59,659 nt of DNA from a virus, in the IMG/VR virus record IMGVR_UViG_3300027889_000037, positions 1 to 59,659 of that record; one strand, given 5' to 3'. This document shows, piece by piece, positions 50,390-57,540 of the stretch. A program made the position numbers and the translations under genes. Position 1 is the first letter of the stretch; every line of letters begins with the position of its first letter. The notes under the pieces are model-generated. The model saw nothing but the letters and a program-made list of their open reading frames with translations, did no database searches and had not been told where the DNA came from.

Positions 50390-50553
50390 GGTATCACCTC
50401 TTTGCAGGAACAGAGCCACGACATCCCGACCGACCATTGATGATGCGGCCAGCCAAGATCAGGCACGGATATGTGCCAACCGCACATAAGAAAGTCCAGA
50501 ACGTGCTCGTGGCGGACATAGCGGATCGTCCAGTTACTTCGAGTAGCGTTCAC
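50374..50553 (-). CDS. Small WHIS/WPHH-type phage protein overlapping the polymerase end
   Basis: 59 residues from GTG 50553 (GAAGG upstream), overlapping the polymerase stop by 20 nt and the next gene by 16 nt. The sequence RYVRHEHVLDFLMCGWHISV and the following DLGWPHHQWSVGMSWLC resembles a small protein widespread in alphaproteobacterial phages and prophages (VRHxxVxxxLxxGW...GPxHxxWSVLM). A competing frame (MSATSTFW..., 41 codons) is less convincing. Function unknown. Confidence 0.6.
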   Translation of the reverse strand: MNATRSNWTIRYVRHEHVLDFLMCGWHISVPDLGWPHHQWSVGMSWLCSCKEVIPCSQS

Positions 50554-52372
50554 CGAGACTACCTTCGCACGCTAATGGCAAACCCGGTAGCCATTCCGGT
50601 GTTCGAGACATCTCATCGCAGCATTCTTGTAGATGGTACTCTTTTTGTGGATCGTTGGCAACAAGAATCAGCAACTCGTCGTGCGTGGTGTTGAGAACGC
50701 GGTAACCGCGTTTAATGAGCCGCAGCATAGCTTGCGACATGACAATACGTGCGAGCCACTGAATGCAATTCTCCACTAATTTTCCGCTATAGAGTTTAGT
50801 CCAACCGTGACGTGTCCGGTAGCGCCAGTATTTATCGCCGCTCTCGGAATCAACATGCCACTGAAGGGTCTCAAAATGAAGCATGGTTCCGCCAGGGCCA
50901 AATATCTTATGGTCTCGAATTGTCATCGGTCCCCATTGACAGGTCTCGCCATTGGCAAGCCGTGGAATCATTCCGCCAGCAATTTTCCAGTAGCTGACAA
51001 CCATGGGATGCGTATCACGATAAAGGTCCCGCCACACAGTTGCTGTGTCGAGATCGATGCGCACAGGGGGGCCGTAGATACCCAGCCGAGCAGTGCTTTG
51101 AATCGTTTTCGCGCCGGCTTGGAAGCCGCAGGAAAGTTCAAGCTGCTTACCCGTTCCTCGCTCTTTGACGTGATCTTTCGTGACTTTGAAACCGTAGGCT
51201 TGCGAGGCAATGTTGACATATGGATCCTCCTTGTTGCGAAAACGTTCGATCACGTCGTCCTGACCAGCAAGATAGTTGAGGATGCGACACTCGATCTGGC
51301 TCAGGTCGATCGGCGCGAGCAATGACCCTTCGGGCGCCATGATGGCGCGTCGAATATCTGAACCACGTTTGAAGTTTTGCCAATTAGCTCCGTCGCCCCC
51401 GCTCCATCGTGTTGTATGAGCGCCAGCGTAACGGAGATAAACTGGCAAGCATCCTCTACAAGCCATCCAGCCCAAGGTCTCGGCCCTGGTTTGCAGTAAG
51501 GTGGATTTCTCACCTAGCCTCGCTTCTGCCAGCGTTCTAACGCGCGGCGAATCATCTTCCAGCAAGTCTCGCATGAACTGATCGGTTTTGGCAAACGCAT
51601 AGATTTCTCGCGGCTTGCCAGTCGCAGGATTAACCTTGCCATCCTTCGTAGCCGGCTCAACTCCTTCAGCTCGGAGCAGATCAGCAAACTTGTCTGCGGA
51701 GGCAAGATCGGTTTTCTCGACTCCCAGTTCGGCAAGCCGAAGTGCCTTGGCATTCGCTTCGTCCTCCCAGACTTTTGCCAAGAGGTCTATGTCGCCTCGC
51801 AGGCATGGCTCGCTGAACATCTTAACCGTGGCATCCACCACGTAAAGTTCTTCCTTCGGGAAACCATCCTTCATCAGCCGGCAAAAGATCGTCCAGATAC
51901 TTTCTACCTCGTCACAAGCGCCTTCGGCCATCTGCTGTTGCGTGGCATGGCTGAGTTCTTCCCATTTTTTTCCGTCAAAAGCTGAGTAAGGCGTAATCTT
52001 GCCGGGCATTCCGAAATGCTTGCGGACTTGCTCCAAGCTAACCGAGAGGTGGTTGCCCAGCATCAGCCGCGCCATGCTGAGCGTGCAACCGATCATCTTT
52101 GGATGGACATTGTAGTGGTGCGATTCGATCAAAGAATCAAAGTTGGCGTGGTGGTGAATTAGAAAGGTGTCCGACCAATCCTCTTGTGCAAGGATGTAAC
52201 GCGCCTGGCGCTCATCGTACCACCGTGCCGCGGTGTCGGACGACCACTTGATTGCGACGCCGTGCGCCTTGAACTGGGCGTCCCTAATGTACGCCTCGGT
52301 CGTCATCTTGCTGAGCGTGAAGCCGCTGGCGCTGCTGAATTCCGTTTCCCAGTCAGCGACGACGAACTTCAC
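50534..52372 (-). CDS. polA: Family A DNA polymerase with 3'-5' exonuclease motif
   Basis: 612 residues. N-terminal exonuclease-like motif ADWETEF (Asp7, Glu9) and HHHANFDS; polymerase motif A DLSQIECRI near residue 354, motif B GTGKQLELSCGF near 404, motif C THDEL near 562. The lengths and spacing fit phage Pol I-type enzymes. It replicates the phage genome, presumably with the primase-helicase at 54.1-56.5 kb and the SSB candidate. Overlaps its upstream wHTH gene by 4 nt. Confidence 0.93.
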   Translation of the reverse strand: MKFVVADWETEFSSASGFTLSKMTTEAYIRDAQFKAHGVAIKWSSDTAARWYDERQARYILAQEDWSDTFLIHHHANFDSLIESHHYNVHPKMIGCTLSMARLMLGNHLSVSLEQVRKHFGMPGKITPYSAFDGKKWEELSHATQQQMAEGACDEVESIWTIFCRLMKDGFPKEELYVVDATVKMFSEPCLRGDIDLLAKVWEDEANAKALRLAELGVEKTDLASADKFADLLRAEGVEPATKDGKVNPATGKPREIYAFAKTDQFMRDLLEDDSPRVRTLAEARLGEKSTLLQTRAETLGWMACRGCLPVYLRYAGAHTTRWSGGDGANWQNFKRGSDIRRAIMAPEGSLLAPIDLSQIECRILNYLAGQDDVIERFRNKEDPYVNIASQAYGFKVTKDHVKERGTGKQLELSCGFQAGAKTIQSTARLGIYGPPVRIDLDTATVWRDLYRDTHPMVVSYWKIAGGMIPRLANGETCQWGPMTIRDHKIFGPGGTMLHFETLQWHVDSESGDKYWRYRTRHGWTKLYSGKLVENCIQWLARIVMSQAMLRLIKRGYRVLNTTHDELLILVANDPQKEYHLQECCDEMSRTPEWLPGLPLACEGSLGERYSK

Positions 52373-52689
52373 AACCGCACCAACCGATAGATCGACCCAT
52401 GTCCTTTGGTCGAAACAATCTTGAGCGGCGGCTTGAACTGGGCAATTTTTTTGTTCACGTAGTGCGTGGTGACAGCCACGATATTGTGACAGTAGTCGTC
52501 GCCATTAGACCGCGACGGGAAAACGCGCTCGCGAATGGCTTCGTGGGAAAGTCCCTGCGGTGCCTTTTTCAGTAAATTGAACAGAGCTTGCTGGTTCGGC
52601 CCCATGTGGACGACCTTGCCCTCGAAGCCGACAAGATCCGGCGTGAGCTGGCCGCAGCACGGGCAGCGGTAGTTTTTCTTGCTGGCCAT
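52369..52689 (-). CDS. Zinc-ribbon winged-helix protein
   Basis: 106 residues from ATG 52689. YRCPCCGQLTPDL is a knuckle, followed by a winged-helix-like domain: LFNLLKKAPQGLSHEAIRER, then VAVTTHYVNKKIAQF and the wing VSTKGHGSIYRL. This resembles an OmpR-type DNA-binding domain. It is likely a regulator of early genes or the replication set. Confidence 0.68.
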   Translation of the reverse strand: MASKKNYRCPCCGQLTPDLVGFEGKVVHMGPNQQALFNLLKKAPQGLSHEAIRERVFPSRSNGDDYCHNIVAVTTHYVNKKIAQFKPPLKIVSTKGHGSIYRLVRL

Positions 52690-52690
52690 T

Positions 52691-52780
52691 CTAGTCTCGA
52701 CTGAACACAGCATGGCCGGCGAGGAAAACCAGACCAACCGCAGCGAAGTAGATCAGCGCGAGGACGAAGGGCGTGTACAT
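52691..52780 (-). CDS. Tiny single-span membrane peptide
   Basis: 29 residues, FVLALIYFAAVGLVFLAG as one membrane helix and a short charged end. Starts at ATG 52780, overlapping the next small frame by 28 nt in a different phase. Weak ribosome site (GGGG), so uncertain. Confidence 0.45.
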   Translation of the reverse strand: MYTPFVLALIYFAAVGLVFLAGHAVFSRD

Positions 52781-52851
52781 CGGAGATACCCCAGGACGGA
52801 GAGGACGACGAGGGTGGCGCTGATGAGGTGGGCAGACAAGAAATATAGCAT
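52753..52851 (-). CDS. Tiny single-span membrane peptide
   Basis: 32 residues with LSAHLISATLVVLSVLGYL as one membrane helix and a basic end. ATG 52851 is six bases from the stop of the gene above it. Overlapping tiny membrane frames in this gap look deliberate but are unproven. Confidence 0.4.
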   Translation of the reverse strand: MLYFLSAHLISATLVVLSVLGYLRCTRPSSSR

Positions 52852-52856
52852 GGAGG

Positions 52857-53066
52857 CTAATCCTTCGGTTGCGGAGGCCGGTAACCGAACTGCATTGCGA
52901 ATTCGACGAAGGCTCGCAGCACATCCGGCTCCAGGAACACTTCTTCGTCCGATCGCTCACGCGGCGCTCGAAGCTTAAACTGGTAGCCGTCGAACGAAGC
53001 ATAGAGGCCATCACCAAGATATGTCTCTCGCTTAGATAGCTCTTTCAGCGTCACGTCTACGGGCAT
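52857..53066 (-). CDS. Conserved-type small phage protein
   Basis: 69 residues from ATG 53066, with GGAG 7 nt upstream. RETYLGDGLYASFDGYQFKL, then APRERSDEEVFLEPDVLRAF is a pattern frequent in proteobacterial prophages. Function unknown; one of the first genes of the reverse operon. Confidence 0.7.
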   Translation of the reverse strand: MPVDVTLKELSKRETYLGDGLYASFDGYQFKLRAPRERSDEEVFLEPDVLRAFVEFAMQFGYRPPQPKD

Positions 53067-53068
53067 CG

Positions 53069-53320
53069 TCACTCTCCCCAATTAAACTGTTTCCCGTTCC
53101 GCAACTGGGCCTCGACGCCCGCACAGGTGTTGCGGTAGCGTTGCCAGACCGCGGGCTTGATCTTGCCAGACTTCTGCTTTCCCGCAATGTGCTTGGCGGT
53201 GCGGGGCGGGGTGAGCCCTTGTTCGGCCCACCAGATCGTCACAGCGCTATACCCGCTCAGTTTTGCCAACTCGGCCACCGACAGATTGAGAGATTCGCGC
53301 CATTGCTTCGCCTTGCTCAT
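53069..53320 (-). CDS. Helix-turn-helix regulator, switch repressor candidate
   Basis: 83 residues. LNLSVAELAKLSGYSAVTIW with a following WAEQGLTPP is an XRE-like helix-turn-helix, then a basic stretch (KHIAGKQKSGKIKPAVWQRYR). It heads the reverse operon right at a divergent promoter. The -10 ends 7 bp before the ATG, so the mRNA should be leaderless or nearly so, as for lambda cI from PRM. No oligomerisation or cleavage domain is present, so it may be Cro-like rather than CI-like. Confidence 0.7.
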   Translation of the reverse strand: MSKAKQWRESLNLSVAELAKLSGYSAVTIWWAEQGLTPPRTAKHIAGKQKSGKIKPAVWQRYRNTCAGVEAQLRNGKQFNWGE

Positions 53321-53327
53321 GGCTTAC

Positions 53328-53391
53328 TTTCTACAGTCCAATAACAACCCTGTCAAGTATGCCTTGACTTTTATTTTTAGGAGCGTAGCCT
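53328..53391. promoter_or_regulatory. Divergent promoters with palindromic operator, module B
   Basis: Leftward: TTGACA (complement of 53351-53356), 17-nt gap, TAGAAA (complement of 53328-53333), a near-consensus promoter for the HTH gene. Rightward: TTGACT (53364-53369), 16-nt gap, TAGCCT (53386-53391), for small RNA B. Across both -35 boxes lies a perfect inverted repeat GTCAAG-TATGC-CTTGAC (53352-53368). This is the layout of a lysis-lysogeny type switch. Confidence 0.7.
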
Positions 53392-53397
53392 AGTCGA

Positions 53398-53540
53398 GCA
53401 CAGTGCAAACCCCAAGCGGATGAAAGCCGCTGACCCAGGAGGCCGCCATGGTCAACTAACCCAGTTTAATTAAACCGGACTTTTGTAGAACTGAAATCTT
53501 GTGTGGGCGCTGCGGACTTTCACCGCGGCGCCCTTTGCAT
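53398..53540 (+). ncRNA. Structured small RNA with three-codon minigene, copy B
   Basis: Predicted transcript of about 140 nt. Hairpin AGCGG/CCGCT (53415-53431, 5 bp, 7-nt loop); CAGGAGG (53436-53442); ATG-GTC-AAC-TAA (53448-53459, Met-Val-Asn-stop) 5 nt later; a linker with CTTTTGTAGAACTGAAATCTTG; an 11-bp helix GGGCGCTGCGG/CCGCGGCGCCC (53505-53515 with 53523-53533) and TTT. Compared with copy A, two of five pairs in the first stem and about four of eleven in the second change while still pairing. Confidence 0.6.
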
Positions 53541-53542
53541 AA

Positions 53543-53579
53543 GAAAAGGCCCCAGACCGCCGCAGGGCGATCAGGGGCC
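53543..53579 (-). terminator. Reverse-strand terminator
   Basis: On the reverse strand GGCCCC (53574-53579) pairs with GGGGCC (53548-53553), with inner GCC/GGC pairing, followed by TTTTC. It would stop leftward transcription before small RNA B. The leftward frame from about 53610 (MTTPLRV, then stop) might be a leader peptide; a TTGACC (complement of 53647-53652) with a poor -10 could drive it. Confidence 0.5.
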
Positions 53580-53647
53580 AGTCACACTCGTAAGGGAGTA
53601 GTCATCACAGTTCGGACGGGCTGAGACTGTCGTAGGTTCTGGCCGGG

Positions 53648-53665
53648 GTCAAGCAAAACCTTGAC
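53648..53665. promoter_or_regulatory. Second GTCAAG/CTTGAC palindrome
   Basis: GTCAAG-CAAAAC-CTTGAC has the same half-sites as the switch operator at 53352-53368 but a 6-nt instead of 5-nt spacer. It overlaps TTGAC boxes on both strands, but the matching -10 elements are weak. Possibly a second operator for the HTH protein. Confidence 0.45.
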
Positions 53666-53689
53666 GGATTTGCGATTTGGGCTGAGTAT

Positions 53690-53748
53690 GAAAAACCCCG
53701 CCACGGGGGCGGGGCTGATCTGGTGAGCGGTTGAGGAAGGGCGGTCGC
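53690..53748 (-). ncRNA. Short reverse-strand RNA with its own promoter and terminator
   Basis: A near-consensus promoter (next entry) starts transcription near 53748. About 58 nt on, a perfect CCCCGCC/GGCGGGG stem (53696-53702 with 53708-53714, 5-nt loop) followed by five T residues ends it. No start codon with a ribosome site lies inside. The RNA contains CCCTTCCTCAACC, which is unpaired in simple folds and could pair with GA-rich ribosome sites. Target unknown. Confidence 0.55.
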
Positions 53749-53754
53749 ACCCCT

Positions 53755-53783
53755 GATTTAGCCGCACAGCCGAACTTTGTCAA
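53755..53783 (-). promoter_or_regulatory. Reverse-strand sigma70-like promoter
   Basis: TTGACA (complement of 53778-53783), exactly 17 nt, then TAAATC (complement of 53755-53760). It overlaps the ribosome site of the 53796 gene on the other strand and points to the short RNA ending at the terminator 53690-53714. Confidence 0.6.
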
Positions 53784-53795
53784 CAGGTTGTGCCC

Positions 53796-54128
53796 ATGTC
53801 CTTAACCGCGTTTCTCAATTCTAAAGAAGCTCTGGCCGCTACCGAACAAGCCCACATTGCCGATTCGGCGTGGTTCATTCGGCACCCAGATCGTAAATTT
53901 CACCTCCGCGAGCCTTTTGTTGGCGAGTTTCCCTTCAATATCACCCCGCCGCCCGGCATTCGGTGTGTTGTGGTCTCGCAAATCGCTACTGGCCACCGCT
54001 ACCGCCAGATTGTCTATGTGACCAAATTGCTCGATACCGAGGATATTGCCCGCCTCGCCGCCGAAACCGCCTTTAGCTCGATCGTGCTGGTCGATACGCA
54101 AGACCCTCCCTCGAACGCGCGGCACTAA
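53796..54128 (+). CDS. Hypothetical protein upstream of primase-helicase
   Basis: 110 residues from ATG 53796 (GTG 53790 is an alternative; AGG lies 8-10 nt before the ATG). Alpha/beta with FIRHPDRKFHLREPFVGEFP and a C-terminal VLVDTQDPP. Ends 2 nt before the primase-helicase gene. Not recognised; probably in one operon with the primase. Confidence 0.62.
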   Translation: MSLTAFLNSKEALAATEQAHIADSAWFIRHPDRKFHLREPFVGEFPFNITPPPGIRCVVVSQIATGHRYRQIVYVTKLLDTEDIARLAAETAFSSIVLVDTQDPPSNARH

Positions 54129-54130
54129 CC

Positions 54131-56521
54131 ATGCCAACCCCAATCGATTTTCTTCGCCTTATCCTCCCGCCGGTCGGCCCCTACGCCTATCTGGTCAAGC
54201 CGGCGGGCCGCACCAAGCCGCAGAACGAGTTCGCCCCCACGATCGAGGCCCTGTGGCAACAGATGGCCGCCTGGGACGCCCGCGGCGCCGAGACGTGGCA
54301 CGCCTGCGCCTCGTTCAAACGCGCAGAGAACGACCCCAGAGGCACCAAACAAGCCGACAAGCGCCTCGGGCGCACACACCATAATGTGGCGTTACTGAAA
54401 ACCCTGCGGCTCGACCTCGATGCCGGCAACGGCAAGCCTTACCAAGACGCCGCAGCGGCCGGCGCGCAAGCGGTGGCGTTCGCCAGCGCGGCGCAGCTCC
54501 CCATGCCCATGCTGGTCGCCTCGGGGGGCGGTGCTCACGTTTATTGGCCATTGCACGAAGCTATCATGCCGAGCCAATGGAAGGTCTTAGCCAACAAGCT
54601 CAAACTGTTGTGCCGGCAGCATAATCTGCAAGCCGACCCAGCCGTTACGGCCGACGTGACGCGGGTGCTCCGAACGCCAGGCACGCACAGCCAGAAGCGC
54701 GGCGGTAAGTTAGTTCGGTGTTTTCAACTAGTTAAGCCATATGACTTAAATGATTTTGTTGGCTTAAACGTGGATATCGCCCAACTGGCGCAAGTCCCTG
54801 TGAAGGTTGACGTTCGGGTGCCGGAATACCTGCGAATCGCGGGGTTGCCGCGGCTGGCCGATCGCGCAGCCGAAGGAATGCGCGGGAAGGACGTTTTTGC
54901 CGAGGAAATAGCGGGGCAGTGTGGGCAGTTAGCGGCATTTCGTGACAGCCGTGGCGAGGTGCCCGAGCCGCTGTGGTACGCCGCGCTGGGCGTGTTGGCG
55001 TGGTGCGCCGATGGCGACGAGGCCGGCCATGCTTGGTCGAAGGATTATGATGGCTACACGCCCGAAGAAACGCAAACCAAGCTCGACCGGGCGCGCGAGC
55101 TAAGCGGGGCGACGCTGTGCGAGCGGTTCCACGGCTTGGCACCGGCCGCGTGCGAGGCTTGCCCGCTGTGGGGCAAAGTCAATTCACCAATCGGCGCCAT
55201 GCGCGGGGTGGTCAAGGTTGACCGCCCGGAGTCAGGCGAGACTCTTAATGGTCACGACGCGCTGCCGCCCATGTTTGCGGACGCCTCGCCGCAAACCGAA
55301 TTCATCCGATTTCCCGATGTGGATGGCAAGGGAACCATCCTCAAAACCTGCCGCAACGCGCGGGCTGCGATCAAGGCGTTAGGCGTCACGTGCGAATACG
55401 ATACCTTCCATAACAAAATGCTTCTCGGCGGCCAACCCATAAACCAGTACGCGGGCGAGCTGAGCGACGAGGCCACGCAAATGCTCCGGGTTATGATCGG
55501 GGAGCAATTCAACTTCGACCCTGGCCAGCCAAACACGCACGACGCCGCAGTGCAAGAGTGCCTGCAACACGCTTACGACCCGATCTTGGACTATCTCAAC
55601 GAGGTGCAATGGGACGGTCGGCCGCGGCTGGGGACGTGGCTTGCCGACTATCTGGGCGCCGACCGATCGCCACTCAACGCCGAGATCGGCACCCTTTGTC
55701 TCGTTGCTGCTGTGCGCCGTGCGCGCGTGCCAGGCGCCAAGTTTGACCAGATAACGGTGCTCGAAGGCCGTGAGGGAACCAAGAAAAGCGGAGCGATCGA
55801 GATATTGGCCGGTAGCGAGAATTTCAGCGATCAAACGATTCTAGGGCTGGACGACAAAGCACAACAGGAAATGGTGCAAGGGGTTTGGCTTTACGAAATC
55901 GCGGATCTGGCCGGCATCACCAAGGCAGAGGTGGAACGGGTTAAGGCTTTTGCGTCGCGCAAGGTGGACCGCGCCAGGCCGGCATACGGCCGATCAAGGG
56001 TAGATAGGCCGCGGCGCTGCGTTTTCTTTGCCACCACCAATAACGACACCTATCTAAAATCTCAAACCGGCAATCGACGGTTCTGGCCGGTACGGGCGCC
56101 GCGCGTGAACCTCGACGCATTGACGCGGGACAGAGACCAATTGTGGGCGCAAGCGGCTTACATAGAGCGGAGCGGCGCGAGCGTGTTCTTGCGCGAGGCG
56201 ATGTGGGGCGAGGTCGGAGCACTACAGGATAGCCGGCGCGATCATGACCCTTGGGACGATATTTTAAGGCACGTCAAAGGGGCGTTAAACACCGAGCAAA
56301 CGGAGTACCGAATCAGCACGCGAGATATTTTTGAATTGTGGCTCAGGGTCGGTGGAGACAAGCTCACAGACACTAGCGCTAAGCGCCTCTGTTACACCAT
56401 GACTAGGCTTGGATGGAACGGGCCAAAGGCGTTACGAATTAACGATGAAGTGGTGCGCGGATATTCGCGACCCAGTAACAGCGACGAGCACGTTACGTTA
56501 CATGAGGGCGAAACACCATAA
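54131..56521 (+). CDS. Primase-helicase: prim-pol-like N-terminus plus VapE-type ATPase
   Basis: 796 residues. The N-terminal 230 residues resemble the archaeo-eukaryotic primase/RepB-type fold: LRLDLDAGNG, VASGGGAHVYW and the TADVTRVLRTPGTHSQKRGG block. A Cys-rich knot follows (CERFHGLAPAACEACPLWG). The C-terminal half is a virulence-associated-protein-E ATPase with Walker A EGREGTKKS (about residue 543), Walker B LYEIADL and FFATTNNDTYLKSQTGNRRF. It should prime and unwind DNA for the phage polymerase, from the opposite strand of the replication operon. Confidence 0.87.
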   Translation: MPTPIDFLRLILPPVGPYAYLVKPAGRTKPQNEFAPTIEALWQQMAAWDARGAETWHACASFKRAENDPRGTKQADKRLGRTHHNVALLKTLRLDLDAGNGKPYQDAAAAGAQAVAFASAAQLPMPMLVASGGGAHVYWPLHEAIMPSQWKVLANKLKLLCRQHNLQADPAVTADVTRVLRTPGTHSQKRGGKLVRCFQLVKPYDLNDFVGLNVDIAQLAQVPVKVDVRVPEYLRIAGLPRLADRAAEGMRGKDVFAEEIAGQCGQLAAFRDSRGEVPEPLWYAALGVLAWCADGDEAGHAWSKDYDGYTPEETQTKLDRARELSGATLCERFHGLAPAACEACPLWGKVNSPIGAMRGVVKVDRPESGETLNGHDALPPMFADASPQTEFIRFPDVDGKGTILKTCRNARAAIKALGVTCEYDTFHNKMLLGGQPINQYAGELSDEATQMLRVMIGEQFNFDPGQPNTHDAAVQECLQHAYDPILDYLNEVQWDGRPRLGTWLADYLGADRSPLNAEIGTLCLVAAVRRARVPGAKFDQITVLEGREGTKKSGAIEILAGSENFSDQTILGLDDKAQQEMVQGVWLYEIADLAGITKAEVERVKAFASRKVDRARPAYGRSRVDRPRRCVFFATTNNDTYLKSQTGNRRFWPVRAPRVNLDALTRDRDQLWAQAAYIERSGASVFLREAMWGEVGALQDSRRDHDPWDDILRHVKGALNTEQTEYRISTRDIFELWLRVGGDKLTDTSAKRLCYTMTRLGWNGPKALRINDEVVRGYSRPSNSDEHVTLHEGETP

Positions 56522-56691
56522 AATGCTGGTAATCCAATGTAGTAACACCTGTTATATCTTAATCTATATAACCAATGGAGAGAGGAAAAGAAGAAGGGAG
56601 AAGCACGCATATGTGCGATGGATGTGAGTCAGTTAGCCCTATAGGAGAGTGGTGTTAAACCCGTATCAGGTGTAACGCAGAAAATCCCCAC

Positions 56692-56720
56692 TTGACTCCC
56701 CCTCTAGTAGAGAGTAAAAG
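56692..56720 (+). promoter_or_regulatory. Right-end early promoter 1
   Basis: TTGACT (56692-56697), 17-nt gap, TAAAAG (56715-56720), preceded by the conserved block TAGAGAG. The gap 56522-56691 before it holds only short frames (for example 27 codons from ATG 56575 ending in a Cys-rich stretch) without firm support. Confidence 0.6.
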
Positions 56721-56750
56721 AAAAGACGGTTTCAGCAATGGGAGAGTGAA

Positions 56751-57173
56751 ATGGCGATGGCAGAGCAAGACAGATACGCGCACGCGCGGTCAAACGCTAA
56801 GGGCTGGTTTGAGTCCATCGAGGAAATGCTGGCCGCGCAGAATGCGGCTGCGAAAGATGGCGGGATAGCCGCTATCGAGGAGTCCGAGCGCGCGGTGCAT
56901 GAAAGCGTGCTTTCGATCGAGGTTCGATCGGCTTGGGTATCGTGCGGTGATTGGGATCGGTTTCACTCCGACCGCGTGGCGCCGGACGAATACTGCATCC
57001 TGCTGAGCACTGGCGGCCCGGCGCTCAGGATCGTGGGCCAGCTCGACCAATACGGCCAGCCGAGCTCGGCGGAAATGCAGATGCAAGACTGGGGGATCGT
57101 TTGGGAACGCTACCCGGCGCCTGAGGCGACGCTTTTGGAGTTTGTTAGTCAGTTTTGCTTCTACAACGGCTAG
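56751..57173 (+). CDS. Conserved-type right-end protein
   Basis: 140 residues. SVLSIEVRSAWVSCGD, then YCILLSTGGPALRIVGQLDQ and MQDWGIVWERYP is a pattern common in plasmid and phage accessory genes. Role unknown. It follows promoter 1 with leader GCAATGGGAGAGTGA, nearly the same leader as the 57541 gene. Confidence 0.75.
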   Translation: MAMAEQDRYAHARSNAKGWFESIEEMLAAQNAAAKDGGIAAIEESERAVHESVLSIEVRSAWVSCGDWDRFHSDRVAPDEYCILLSTGGPALRIVGQLDQYGQPSSAEMQMQDWGIVWERYPAPEATLLEFVSQFCFYNG

Positions 57174-57254
57174 GGGCCAAGTGCCAGGAAGCCCGCAAAA
57201 GCCTCTTGGCGCCCCTTAGAACGGGTTTGGAGAGGGTTTTAGGAGGGAAGGACT

Positions 57255-57476
57255 ATGACAATCCAGGTAGATCGAGCGAAGCAGCTCTTAGCGATTGCGG
57301 TACGGCAGAGCCGGGAAGGTCCGCGTTTCTTTGAGTGTGGCTGTTGCGGACACATGCACTCGCCTGACTTTTGGGGCGATTGCCGCCAAGATAGCGAACG
57401 CTTTACGTGCATGGAACTGGACGAGGTGTTCGGGGAGAATGCTTGGGAGGAAGTCGAGCAAGAGTCAGCGTGGTAG
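57255..57476 (+). CDS. Small Cys-rich protein
   Basis: 73 residues, with FFECGCCGHMH and a later DCRQDSERFTC, a four-cysteine zinc-ribbon layout, and an acidic C-terminus. AGGAGGGAAGG precedes ATG 57255. Role unknown. Confidence 0.63.
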   Translation: MTIQVDRAKQLLAIAVRQSREGPRFFECGCCGHMHSPDFWGDCRQDSERFTCMELDEVFGENAWEEVEQESAW

Positions 57477-57505
57477 TTGACAACCCCAATGATAGAGAGT
57501 AAAGA
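57477..57505 (+). promoter_or_regulatory. Right-end early promoter 2
   Basis: TTGACA (57477-57482), 17-nt gap, TAAAGA (57500-57505), with GATAGAGAG in the spacer just before the -10. It starts at the base after the previous stop codon. Drives the 57541 gene. Confidence 0.7.
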
Positions 57506-57540
57506 GTTAGGCGTGACGGATAAAGCAATGGGAGAGTGAC

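Noticed and set aside
53461-53476. CtrA-type site (TTAATTAA in GTTTAATTAAAC)
   Set aside because: The known full site is TTAA-N7-TTAA; here the halves abut, so it is not a convincing site.
53582-53767. A 61-codon reverse frame in the 53.3-53.8 kb gap
   Set aside because: It spans the short RNA promoter and terminator and has no ribosome site.
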